This document shows positions 22,320 to 35,825 of a stretch of 64,000 nucleotides of DNA, in pieces (positions within the stretch are counted from its first letter, which is position 1; every line of letters starts with the position of its first letter). Origin of the DNA: Musa acuminata AAA Group (lineage: Eukaryota; Streptophyta; Magnoliopsida; Zingiberales; Musaceae); assembly GCF_036884655.1 (NCBI RefSeq), contig NC_088348.1, positions 28,885,001-28,949,000 on the forward strand, written 5' to 3'. The notes below the pieces were generated by a model. That model did no database searches, had not been told where the DNA came from, and worked only from the letters and a program-made list of their open reading frames with translations. The position numbers and the translations under genes are program-made.

Positions 22320-22560
22320 CTAGGAAGGGCATCTCGGGTGTATTTTTTTATACTTAGTCCGAAAATGATATTTTGGTTGTATTTTTTATGTTCAACCCAA
22401 GTATGACATTTTGAGTATATTTTTAATGCTTAGCTCTAGAAAAGTATCTCGAACACATTTTTGATGCTATGTTAGGTATTTTTTTATATTTAGCACAAGA
22501 AGAATGTCTCGGGTGTATTTTCTATTTTTAGCTCAAGAAGAATGCATTGGGCATGACTTG
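22320..22560. repeat. Degenerate short tandem repeat series
   Basis: Five or so diverged units of roughly 45-60 bp share the frame 'AGAA-ATG-TCTCGGGTGTATTTTTT-TTTAGC'. Examples are CATCTCGGGTGTATTTTTT at about 22328 and ATGTCTCGGGTGTATTTTCT at about 22504. No coding potential. Confidence 0.55.
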
Positions 22561-22843
22561 TATGGTGGGCTCTAATGGTCTGTTAGCCTTTTCTTTAGTT
22601 AATACTTCAACGAGCGAAAAATTTACAAAGTGTTGAGTCTATTGGAGATCGAGTGGAAAAGTTGAGTAGAAAGCGTGATGGGACTTTTGGGAGTCGAAGT
22701 GGAGATTTAAGGTTGTAAGAAGTCTCTCCCATTGTTTTGGGGCTCACTTTGCATCTTGAGCCATCACTTGAGTTCTCTAAGTCTTTTATCCTCACCTCTT
22801 TACCTCCTGGACCTCTGACAATTATCAATCTTAGTCTCCTTTG

Positions 22844-23258
22844 TTAGGTCGAAAAGATATCCTCTTTCTTACCATTTGAGTCTTGCTCTCTCAACCAATA
22901 CGTGGTCAAGGTAGTCGAAGTCCTATCTTTGAATAGCCTAAAAATGAGAGGGAGTGCCTTGTCATTTTTTTCTCCTTGAGTAAGGTGATCATGATAAACC
23001 CAAAGATCGTTATAGATCTTCAAATCATGAAGAGCTCTATTTTGACCCTCGAGTATCAAGAACGCTTACACCTAAAATACTCCATCCTAGATAAGCACTA
23101 AATGTAAGTTTCTTTAGTCGAGTAACATCCATATCACTCGATGTGCACGTGCCTCTGCTTGTATGTTGATGCCATGGAGGTTGAACTTCAGTTCTCCCTT
23201 CATCCACTAATTGTGACATGTGTGGACTGACGGAGGATATCATCATCTTAGATGACAT
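22844..23258 (-). pseudogene. Frameshifted protein-coding relic, probably transposon-derived
   Basis: On the minus strand two overlapping frames (23258 to 23037 and 23059 to 22844) read as one protein broken by a frameshift: DVTRLKKLTFSAYLGWSIL, then RALHDLKIYNDLWVYHDHLT and ALPLIFRLF. A third short frame (22828 to 22607) may continue it. The composition looks like real protein, and such loose relics in plant intergenic DNA are usually retroelement gag-like or unknown TE proteins. I do not recognise the family. Confidence 0.35.
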
Positions 23259-23796
23259 ACAACCCTAGATACTATTTGATTAACTTTATCGAGGAATGTT
23301 GCTATGTCGACATCATTGCATGTTGAACATATTCCACTCCTGCTTGTAAGCTTACAAGAGGGCAAATGGCTACTATCTTGTGGCTTAGGAGAGATTCAAG
23401 GTGAAGGGGACCCTACTTCCAACATGGGTTAAAAGGGATGATATTTTTTTATCAGGGCCTATTTGGATCGGGGCTTAAATCTGAATTGGTCAGTGCACAT
23501 GATCACCAAGAACCAAGTATCTCAATTGGGAGAGGCCTTATCCCCCTCCCTCGCCATCAAATACATAGACAAAGATTGATTGATCGATTTTGTTCTAAAA
23601 CCGGCTCATCGATGATTCACTAAATGAGATCTATTAGAATGAATTTCGAAAAGAAATTTTGTTTTCTAACTTTAGTTAAATGTATCTGGTCTTATAAATT
23701 ATATACCGAGATAAACTCGTTAAATAAACTCAACAAGAGAACCATCGAATAAACCAAAACCAATATCAATGGAACAACTTATCGATTAAGTTAAAT

Positions 23797-23842
<46 letters not shown>

Positions 23843-24114
23843 ATATATTTTTTATATACTTCCAGAAGAGTAAATCCAAATAAAATATTTTATTTTTCAT
23901 ATTTTGGTTCAATGAATCATCTCTCACATATCATACTTCAAATATGCTCAATGAATACTTATAATTTCCATCAAATAAGACTAAACCCAAGATTAGTGTG
24001 GAGCAAATCTCATGGGGTCGTAAAGATTCTATTTAATAGCCTTTCTTCGACACCATTATTCACAAAAAAATAATCTTCTATTCTCAATTATTTTTTTCAT
24101 CAGGTTCATCACAA

Positions 24115-24347
24115 ATGGCTTCCAAGATCTCTGTTCTCATCGTTAGTCTGCTGGTTTTATCTTTAGTCATGCTTGTGACATCCACCGGTATATATTAGGA
24201 TCACTTGTCACCTTTATATATTTTTTATCGTTTCATTATTTGAATTCAGTGTAAATACTATTGATGACTCTCTAACTTCTTATTCCTATTTAAATATTAC
24301 GTATACTTACAGAAAGTCCAGTTAAAGAGTTACTCGATATGCAATAG
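24115..24347 (+). pseudogene. CRP copy 3, signal-peptide exon retained, cysteine domain lost
   Basis: Exon 1 (24115-24187) encodes MASKISVLIVSLLVLSLVML plus VTST and keeps the G/GTATAT donor. Exon 2 begins at the expected TTACAG acceptor (24313) with ESPVKE, then diverges into LLDMQ and a TAG stop at 24345-24347. No cysteine of the mature peptide remains. If transcribed it would give a signal peptide plus about 11 residues. The upstream flank matches copy 1. Best read as a broken duplicate. Confidence 0.75.
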
Positions 24348-24813
24348 ATCCTAACATTTGTTGTTGACACCAAAATCCTGTTAATAATTAGAAGAGGAAA
24401 ATTTATAATCTCTCCTCTTAATTCTAAGTCAACACACTTATTAAACATTTAGTTGACTTGACTAAGCATTTTAACCATTAACTAGTCATTTTAGCTTTTT
24501 TTATTCAATAATTATTTTTTGTTCATGGATTTTTTTAGGAGGAGAAATTTGACATGTTTGGATGAGAGAGGCTCTCGATTGCTTGAAGATATATTCCTGA
24601 CTTTGGTCTTGAAATCGATAGTTTTGATTTCGGAGCTAATAGTTTCGATTCCTAAATGTTGGGAATCAGAACTAAACCATATAGGATCGATTCTAGAATC
24701 GAAACTAGAATCGACGATTCTAGTTTCTATTCGAACCACGGGTTCTTTGTTAAATTTTAATTTTAATTTTTAAAATAGAAAAGGTATCATTTTATTCCTA
24801 ATATTTAAAAAGT

Positions 24814-24894
<81 letters not shown>

Positions 24895-25786
24895 CCATCT
24901 AATGACATATAAGTATTCATAAGCTTTGATTATTAGGTTTTTTTAAATGGTTCCAGTTAAGTTTAGAATTGATAGACCATTGAGTAGATTCAATTTTGGT
25001 TCAATTTCAATTCGAATCAAACCATGGTCAAATCTATTAGCATGAAAATATCAATAATTATAAGCAACAAATTTATGATATAAGAATATAGCATTATCAT
25101 CTGGTCTTAGAATAGGAGATATGCAACACACTAATATTTCACATAGAGATATAATAATTAATTGGATTGATATAAGTTACTAAATAGATTAGTAATTAGA
25201 TTTATTCCATAAAATTTGTCACTTGAAATTAATAATTGATGCAGGGAGAATCCAATTGTTTGTGACTTTGAAACCTTGGGTTGAATTCAACCTTACTCTT
25301 AGTAGAGAGATATGCTTAATGAGTTTGATTCCAAGCACAAGATAAATTTCCATACTAAACTAATTAGTTTCTTGATGTATGATTCGATGAATCAAATAGT
25401 TCTAATTCTCAACGAATAAGTTATTGCTTGATGAGTTGATCACGAATGCAAGAACCATTTGTACATGATTTTGAGATGCTTCTTGAGGAGTAAATTTAGC
25501 CTCAATATGCTTCATGATTCAATCCTTCAAATCTCTATGATCCCATGAACCGAGTAGAGTAGCTCATTAAGACTATTTCCTTAGATTTCATGGAGTCTAT
25601 AAGATGACTACGCTCACCACCATATTTCCCAAAGGAAAACTTGGAGCATACCAACCAATATATTTAACTTTATATTGATTTTTCTGATAATACATATTGG
25701 ATAAATCATCATCATCATTATCTTGCAGCTTCAATTTATTGGGGTCTGCAACTTGAGTCCTCTTGTGATCACTGGTTCATTTAGAG
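24348..25786. other. AT-rich spacer with a long AT microsatellite
   Basis: An AT dinucleotide tract of about 78 bases spans 24815-24892. The segment 24600-24740 has repeated GAATCGAAACTAGAATCG-like words. No gene, RNA or clear transposon end is visible. Confidence 0.5.
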
Positions 25787-25814
25787 ATGGCATCCATTAG
25801 GGTTTTTGGCCTCC

Positions 25815-25870
<56 letters not shown>

Positions 25871-26222
25871 GGTGCTTTCGAGAGTCTGAAGGAAGAATCG
25901 TCTTAAGACCTCACATCACATCCCATGTTGTTTGATAGAGGACTAATCAAAACTCAAGAAACAAAAAAGAAAGAAGAAATATGAATCAGTATCTCACATC
26001 ACATCATATCTCACATCAGCTGACTTGGAATGGTTTCGTTGATTGGTAGGGTATTCGGTGGATCAGTATCATGGTAAATGTGACTTCGTCGGAGGATGCC
26101 ACACCAAGGACGACTGTGCTGAGCCGTGTGCGGCAGCAGGCCACTCTCCCGCCGCCGTGATTTGCGTTCCTGATCCCACCGGTGGAAGCAACGGCAAGAT
26201 GTGCTGTTGCATTCTCGAGTGA
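25787..26222 (+). CDS. Diverged cysteine-rich peptide with microsatellite-encoded signal peptide
   Basis: Proposed exons 25787-25871 and 26050-26222, with a 178-nt intron (ATG/GTGCTTTC donor, TTGGTAG acceptor, phase 1 as in the other copies), encode 85 residues. Residues 1-11 (MASIRVFGLLV) start like the other signal peptides. Residues 12-27 are eight Leu-Ser pairs encoded by (TC)25. Exon 2 reads YSVDQYHGKC onward, with eight cysteines in the pattern C-x5-C-x5-C-x3-C-x11-C-x12-CCC, ending in ILE. The order and the terminal CCC match copies 1 and 2, but loops 4 and 5 are longer and sequence identity is otherwise low. The frame through the repeat is open and correctly phased into exon 2. Exon 2 is convincing; exon 1 and its donor are inferred. 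Confidence 0.62.
25819..25868 (+). repeat. (TC)25 microsatellite inside coding sequence
   Basis: Fifty bases of uninterrupted TC lie within the proposed signal-peptide exon and encode alternating Leu and Ser. A gain or loss of one or two units would shift the reading frame. Confidence 0.9.
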
Positions 26223-29498
<3,276 letters not shown>

Positions 29499-32291
29499 GG
29501 GTTTTGTTCTTTTATCAAACCGAAAACATTTCTTATTTTTGGCCAGTAGAACCACGACTTTGGTGGCTTGCTTGTGTCCAGCAGTTGAGCCATGTAAATT
29601 CTTTAGAACTTTCTTTGATCAATTGCCATTGTTATGGTTTTCTTGCCTGAGTTATGTCGCCTCGAGATTAATATGGCATTAAAGACATTGTGCCAAACTC
29701 ATGTTTACTGTAATCTTCTTGGGTATAGTCAGTATGGTGATGATTTGTGATGGTTCTGGTTCTTGTGTGTTTCACACATATGGTAGGTTAGTAACTTGTT
29801 CAAACAATTATTTTCCTGGTGATGGATGTGTGCTGCACATGTTTTCGTATGTATGTCAGTGTGCTATGACTTGCTGGATATTTATCTTAGCTACTTTATA
29901 GATGGTAGAAATTTTAGCAGGGTTGCAACTTCAACAAGATATTCCAACTCTCTAAGATTTTCCATTGGCTTGTTCCTTATGACTGATTCTTCTCCATTAA
30001 CAGTAATAATGCATGTCATGCACCTCTACTGTCGTCATGTTGCTTCCTAGATTGCATTTTGTCAAATCCCCTAAAACATCATGTTGATGATACTTTGATG
30101 AGGGTTAATTGTATATTATCTTTTATAATTAATCATCTTTAGTATTTTAATTTCTTATATTTTTATATTTTTAAAAATTATATTGAAATCTTATAGTTAT
30201 GAAAGTGAAACATTAAGATTTTTATATAGGATTAAAAAAATAATTTTATATGATTAAAATTTTAAATAATTATAATTAATTTAATAAAAAAAATAATTGC
30301 AACTAATTACAAGAATTAATTTGTAATTAGTTTGGAGAAAGATGTGTACTTGTTCTGGTCATTCATTATGGACATGTTACTCAATGCCTGAGATTGAGTA
30401 ATTTGTAATTACAAGAACTAATTTCTCAATGCCTGAGATGGAAAGGTGTAAGCAGAGGTTGATTAGCCATAAATGTGGATATTGGAAGCAACCTCAAAAC
30501 TCAAGAATCTACCCAATTTGAGATCTACATGATTATATCTTCCTCCAACAATCTTTATGGAGACAGAGCATTGGTTTGGTTTTGTGGGAATTTGAGAGAG
30601 AATTATTTGCAAGAGAAATTATTTATAATTATAACAAATAATAATAATTTTCTTAATGAAAATAAAATAATTTCTCATCCCTGCCAAAATAAACCAAATA
30701 AATGGCTCTAATAGCAGCGTTGGACTCTGTTCATGTATTCATCTAATTCGAATCTTGACCGTTCCCGACAAATACGTTTTGCAACGAGATGCGCGTATGC
30801 CAGCGATGGACCGCTGTCCTGCCTCCTCTTCCTCACGTTAATATGGACACGTCCAAATTATTTTGAGCAGCACATCCAACCTAATACTTTCTATGATATT
30901 TGATGATTGGTAGTAATAATTGATTGGGCATTTAACCAAAAAAGCCCCCATTATTTTTTTTTTCACCAAATGTCACCATATTCGTTTTCACTTTTATAAA
31001 TGATAAAAAATTATGAACTAAATCCAATTGAAATTGAAGATTTTTTTATAAGATATTGTTATCGAGTGTAATATGAGTATAACTTAATTTAATTTTGAGT
31101 ATAATTATATCAACTTCCACTAAACCAACTCAGACTTTTCGCAGAATAATTAGAATGTGATTATTAGATGATTAATATTATTTTTTATTTTTTTTAAATT
31201 ATGACAACTAATTCTTAAAATTATGATAATTAATTCTTAGATGATTAGTGTAACCTAGTTCAATTTAAGTGTACCTTAATCAACGTCTACTATACTAACT
31301 CATGAAGAATGGTTGAGAAAGACTGATACATCAAAGTGTTAGACATGTCATAAATAATCATTTGAATATGAAAAGTTTTGATCGGTGTTATTTTTCGAGA
31401 GACGAAAGCTCGAGTGGATTAGCTCCTCTTAAATTTTTGGGATGAAGGAGGACCTCTCGATGCTATCAACGCATTCCTCCCTCTACTTAGGTGGAATTCT
31501 CGATACATGTATCAATTCATTCCTCCCTCTACTAATGTAGAATTCTGAATGTTTAGGTCCCTCTACCTCAATTATCGGAGAACATGGGATATCGTGGTCT
31601 CGAGCATTCTAGTGTGATTGAACCAATGTCTAGTTAAAGTGCTTAGTAGTGATTAGTGGTTATGACTATCACTAAAGAGTCTACATGGTTTCAAACTGTG
31701 CCAACTAAGGAACGAAGGAAATGATAAATCGTTTCATTACGAGAATATGTCAAGTCATCTGTGATGCTCATTCATGCAATATATTGGATCCTTATTTTAA
31801 TTCTAAAATTATAAGGTTAATGTCAATGGTTGACTGGATGTTAGTCGGTCCAACTTAATTTATGACTAATCTATATAGGAAACCACGATCATGTTTGAAG
31901 TCTTAAGCCCCCAAGGTGGTATGATCTTGATGTGATCGTTTAATATAAAGAACGATGTCAAGAATAGACTTCTGATTCATAAGTTAGCTAGCTTGACAGA
32001 GTAAAGAAATAGAGAGAGAAAATGACGAAATCCGTCCTAACTATTTAGGGTTAGGAGAATATTATGTGTAAAATAAATCTTTAAAAATAATTTTTGTTCG
32101 AATATCATTATGAGCATGTAGATTGATGGTTTTTATCATTTTCTAATGAGGATATCATATGTCGAGTTCTAATTATAAATTAATATTTTTTCTATCACCG
32201 ATTATGATGCCTTATTATGGGCATTAATTAAGAACATTAGAATGTAACATAACTATTAATAAGAAAATTAAATACACATTAATCATCAATT
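29499..32291. other. Cytochrome c 3' region and AT-rich spacer
   Basis: The first few hundred bases are probably 3'UTR and flank. 30100-31320 is very AT-rich with short local repeats (GTAATTAC..ACTAATT near 30310 and 30405). 31390-31560 has two similar pieces (CATTCCTCCCTCTACT..GTGGAATTCTCGA and ATTCCTCCCTCTACT..GTAGAATTCTGAA). No gene is visible. Confidence 0.5.
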
Positions 32292-32373
32292 GTGGTCGTG
32301 CCGGAGTGGTTATCGGGCATGACTAGAAATCATGTGGGCTCTGCCCGCGCAGGTTCGAATCCTGCCGACCACG
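32292..32373 (+). tRNA. tRNA-Ser (AGA anticodon)
   Basis: 82-nt class II tRNA. The acceptor stem GTGGTCG pairs with CGACCAC, followed by discriminator G. The anticodon stem CATGA/TCATG encloses loop CTAGAAA with anticodon AGA, reading UCU serine codons. The long variable arm GGGCTCTGCCC is typical of tRNA-Ser, and the T arm holds GGTTCGAATCC. No intron. GTTTTTAT immediately after the gene gives a Pol III terminator. Box A (TGCCGGAGTGG) and box B (GGTTCGAATCC) promoter elements are intact. Confidence 0.96.
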
Positions 32374-32594
32374 TTTTTATTACACTTTGTTTTTTTCATT
32401 TTATCTTTTCCTCATTGTACAATATATTTTTATATATCATTTTTCTTATTTGAACATATCTTTTTTTATTGGGTAAAAGTTTTTAGACTTATTTTCAAGT
32501 TCTCTTTCTAACGAGGCTTCTTAATTGTTATTTCCTTTCTCCTTTTCTAATTTACAATATAATTTCTTTCTTTTGTGTCGCTTATTTGGCATTT

Positions 32595-32626
<32 letters not shown>

Positions 32627-33755
32627 CACAATAATTTTTTTCTTTCTTTGTTACATTTTATTTTTTTTTTCATTTTATCTTTTCCTCGTTGCACAATATA
32701 TTTTTTTCTTCTTTGAACATATCTTTTTTATTGGGTAAAAGTTTTTAGACTTATTTTCAAGTTCTCTTCTTAACGAGACTTCTTGATTGTCATTTTCTTT
32801 CTCCTTTTTCAATTTATAATATAATTTATTTCTTTTGTATCGCTTATTTGGCATTTACACAATATATATATATCACAATAATTTTTTTTTGCATTTGATT
32901 TTTGCAAAAGTTTGGAGACTAATTTTTAAATCACTCTTTTTGACAAGATTGATTGTTTGTATTTCAATTCATTAGGTAAAAAGTTTGGAAACTTCTTTTT
33001 CTAGTTTCTCCTTCTAAATGGGACTTATTTAAATTCATTGTTCGCAATCAATGTTTGTGAGAATCTAAGTTAAGTGATATTTTTTTTTCTCTTGTATTTT
33101 CCAAGTTGATCAAAATATTTTTATTTTATTGTTTGAAAAATATATTTTTGTATTCGGTAAAAGTTTTTAGACTTCTTTTTAAGGTCTCTTTGTATCGAGG
33201 CTTCTTGAATTTCTCTCCTTTATTTTTGTATAGATTATCATTTTCTTTATCCTTTTACAATTTGCAAGCTAATTTCTTTCTTTTGGAACTATTATTTAGC
33301 ATTTACACATTTAGTCGATTTTGTATTTATATATGACAATATATTTTTTTGCATTTTACAAGGGGTTGGAGACTAATTTTTAAATCACTCTTTTTGGCGA
33401 TATTGATTGTTCGCATTTAAATTCATTAGGTAAAATTTTGGAAACTTCTATTTCTAATTTCTTTGTCTAAATGAGACTTGTTAGATTCATTTTTTACAAT
33501 TAATGTTTGTAAAAATCTAACTTAATTCAGACTAGATTAAAATCGATTTAGTTTAACATCGTATACCATTTAACTAGTTCAATCTACCTCAATTTTGATA
33601 CGTATTCGATGGATTCTAGTTGTGAACTCCAAAGTAATTTAGATTTAATCGCAATATTTTCTCAAGAACATTATAATTTGATTGCGAGTAAAAGCATGGG
33701 GTATGTCTAACAAAACTCAATGTTTAAATATATTAGTTAAATTAGAGATGATTAG
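32374..33755. repeat. Diverged tandem repeat array downstream of the tRNA gene
   Basis: A T-rich module with GGGTAAAAGTTTTTAGACTT, AACGAGGCTTCTT and CGCTTATTTGGCATTTACAC occurs near 32390-32635, 32655-32885 and 33110-33350. A second module (GGAGACTAATTTTTAAATCA, CATTAGGTAAAA) occurs near 32908-33075 and 33363-33525. The pair B-then-B spacing is about 455 bp. Long T runs and short TA tracts separate the modules. No coding content. Confidence 0.7.
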
Positions 33756-34372
33756 TGATAGGGGTAATAATGGCGACATGACGTGTCACGACGTCGGCCT
33801 CACCTGGGTGCCACTCTGTCCGAGGAGGAGGGCAATAATGCTGACTCAACATGCGCTGATGTCATCCGCTCTCAGACAACGACTTCATCGTTGTCTGACC
33901 CCGCGCGCTTGACCGAGGCAGAGGAGGACGACGACCGAAGCTCGCCCATACCCTGCGGCAGTTCGGTTCCCCACGCAACGTCAATGACAATGTCAGACGC
34001 CGTCAGAGGTACGATCCTGCCTCCCGCAGGCAGGCACATCAGGTAACACTAAACCGCCCTATAAATACCCCCGAGTTCTAAACGAAAGGGGAGGAGACTT
34101 CTTCACTAAAAAACTCCTTCCACATCTTCTAACTTGATCGTTGGAGGGGTCGGGCCGAGCTTCCGACCCGACCTGTGCGCAGGTACAAGGGCGAGGTTGC
34201 ATCTTCCCAACACCGCGGAAAAGCCTTACTCCCCACGCAACGTCCCGCCCGGGCCATCGCAACCAGCCACCCCAGCTGTCCCGAGGAACGCCACGCCAGA
34301 TCCCTGCGCATTCGGACCCGAACCAAGCCGCGTCGGCCCCGAGGCCACGGCATACAGTTGTTTCCCGCAACA
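33756..34372 (+). mobile_element. Solo LTR (Ty3/gypsy-like) with 5-bp target duplication
   Basis: A 617-bp, abruptly GC-rich block begins TGATAGGGG and ends CCCGCAACA (TG...CA). It is flanked on both sides by ATTAG (33751-33755 and 34373-34377), a perfect 5-bp target-site duplication. Inside are a TATA box (CTATAAATACCCCC near 34060) and AACTTGATCGTTGGAGGGG about 70 bases later, resembling the transcribed region of plant gypsy LTRs. No internal retroelement domain or primer-binding site adjoins it, so recombination between two LTRs probably removed the body. The many open frames inside are composition artefacts of the GC-rich LTR. Confidence 0.85.
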
Positions 34373-34675
34373 ATTAGCATGTCTAATGGTAGTATATGTT
34401 AGGGTTTTTGTCGTAAGATAGATGATCATAATTATTGGAAGAGTGTTTGAGGGAATTAGAGTTAGAGATTCAAGACGACAACCCAAATAATCCATGCATT
34501 AGTGTGTACTTAATTATGTATCAAATCCGGGCATCTTGAAGCCATCAATGATTTCTTCGTCAATTCAAATATCTTCCTTTAATATAATACTAAGATATTA
34601 GTTATGTGTTGCTAAGATGTTAATCACGTATTTGATAAAATGTCAATCACTTATTACTATAGTGTCTACAATAAG

Positions 34676-34873
34676 TTATTAAGTATGATCTATAGTTCCT
34701 CGTTAAGGCATAAATTAACTTATTTGGAGATATATATATATATATAATTAACTTATTTGGAGATATATAGTTAACTTATTTGGAGATATATAGTTAATTA
34801 TATATATATATATATAATTAACTTATTAGGTATGATCTATAGTTCCTCGTTAAGGCATAAATTAACTTATTTG

Positions 34874-34931
<58 letters not shown>
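34676..34931. repeat. Nested duplication with AT tracts
   Basis: ATGATCTATAGTTCCTCGTT plus ATTAACTTATTTGGAGATAT occurs at about 34685-34735 and again at about 34833-34885, with further short copies of TTAACTTATTTGGAGATATA between them. AT tracts end each copy, the longest at 34876-34931. Confidence 0.75.
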
Positions 34932-34935
<4 letters not shown>

Positions 34936-34968
34936 GGCTAATTATAGTTTATTCCCTATAAAAGTGAA

Positions 34969-35628
34969 ACATGTAATTTTATTTATCCTAACACTATTGG
35001 TTTTATCGACGAAAGTACAAAATACGATAGGTAAAATAATAATTTTAACATTCTAGTTATGTTTTCAATGGTGACATCATTGGGAGCTATGAGTGACTAT
35101 TGTTTATGAAGAGGTAGAGCAAATGACAAGAATGAGACAAAGGAAGGAGAAAGAGGATAACACAAATGCTGACGCTATGCTTCTGCGCTAGTACCGCTCA
35201 ACATCTGTATCGACATTGATGTAGATGCAAAATGACACCACCTTCCTCACATCATTGTCGGTGCTAATATACATGCAGAGATCTCATTTTGTACTTGCAT
35301 CTATATTTGTACTAACATAGATGTTAAGCGATACTTTGCATCTGCATTTGTGTCAACACTGATGCAGATGCCAAGTGGCTTTTTCATCGTTTTGTATTTA
35401 CATTGATGTTGATATAGTTGCTGAGCAATGTCGATATAGATACATAACATCAAGTTGCTGAGCCATTGCTCACCTTCCTCATCTACAACAGTTACCCATA
35501 ACCTCCAATGGCATCGTCAATCGTCATCATCAAAAATATAATTAAAATATTAAAATTATTTTTTTACTCATTATTTTTATGCTTTCGTCGATAAAATCGA
35601 TGATATTATGATAAATAAAGTTAAATGA
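34969..35628. mobile_element. Non-autonomous element with ~100-bp terminal inverted repeats
   Basis: The left arm (about 34969-35076; GTAATTTTATTTATCC, TTTTATCGACGAAAG, AATTTTAACATTCTAGTTAT) is the inverted, mismatched counterpart of the right arm (about 35521-35628; CTTTCGTCGATAAAAT, GATAAATAAAGTTAAAT). The ~450-bp interior has repeats of GATGTAGATGC/CATCTGCAT and no coding frame. Such long arms suit a MULE-type MITE, but no target-site duplication was identified. A related arm lies at 12310-12440. Confidence 0.6.
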
Positions 35629-35825
35629 GCATTAATACTGGTCAGAAGTATTTAAGTTCATATTACTCTTACGCAGTTTCAATCCCCAATCAAAGGGTTA
35701 GGCCATCGTATGATAATGAAATCAAGCTTATTTCTTACTGAAGATATTAAATAACATAAAAATCATTTATTCGAATCATGAAAGTTCCAATCACGTCTTC
35801 ACCACCGACCACCCTCTGATGCTTG
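35629..35825. other. Short spacer downstream of the F-box gene
   Basis: Probable 3' flank of the minus-strand F-box gene; nothing else recognised. Confidence 0.4.

Larger units (their letters stand above)
21456..24114. other. Repeat-rich spacer between CRP copies 2 and 3
   Basis: Holds a 74-bp tandem repeat (about 21827-21968), a degenerate ~45-60-bp repeat series (22320-22560), a frame-broken minus-strand relic (22844-23258), and from about 23630 the upstream flank conserved with CRP copy 1 (TTAAATGTATC, GGTCTTATAAATTATAT, GATAAACTC), interrupted by an AT tract at 23798-23840. No intact gene. Confidence 0.6.

Noticed and set aside
33783..34421. Several Pro/Arg-rich frames on both strands
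   Set aside because: Lie inside the solo LTR; explained by its GC-rich composition.
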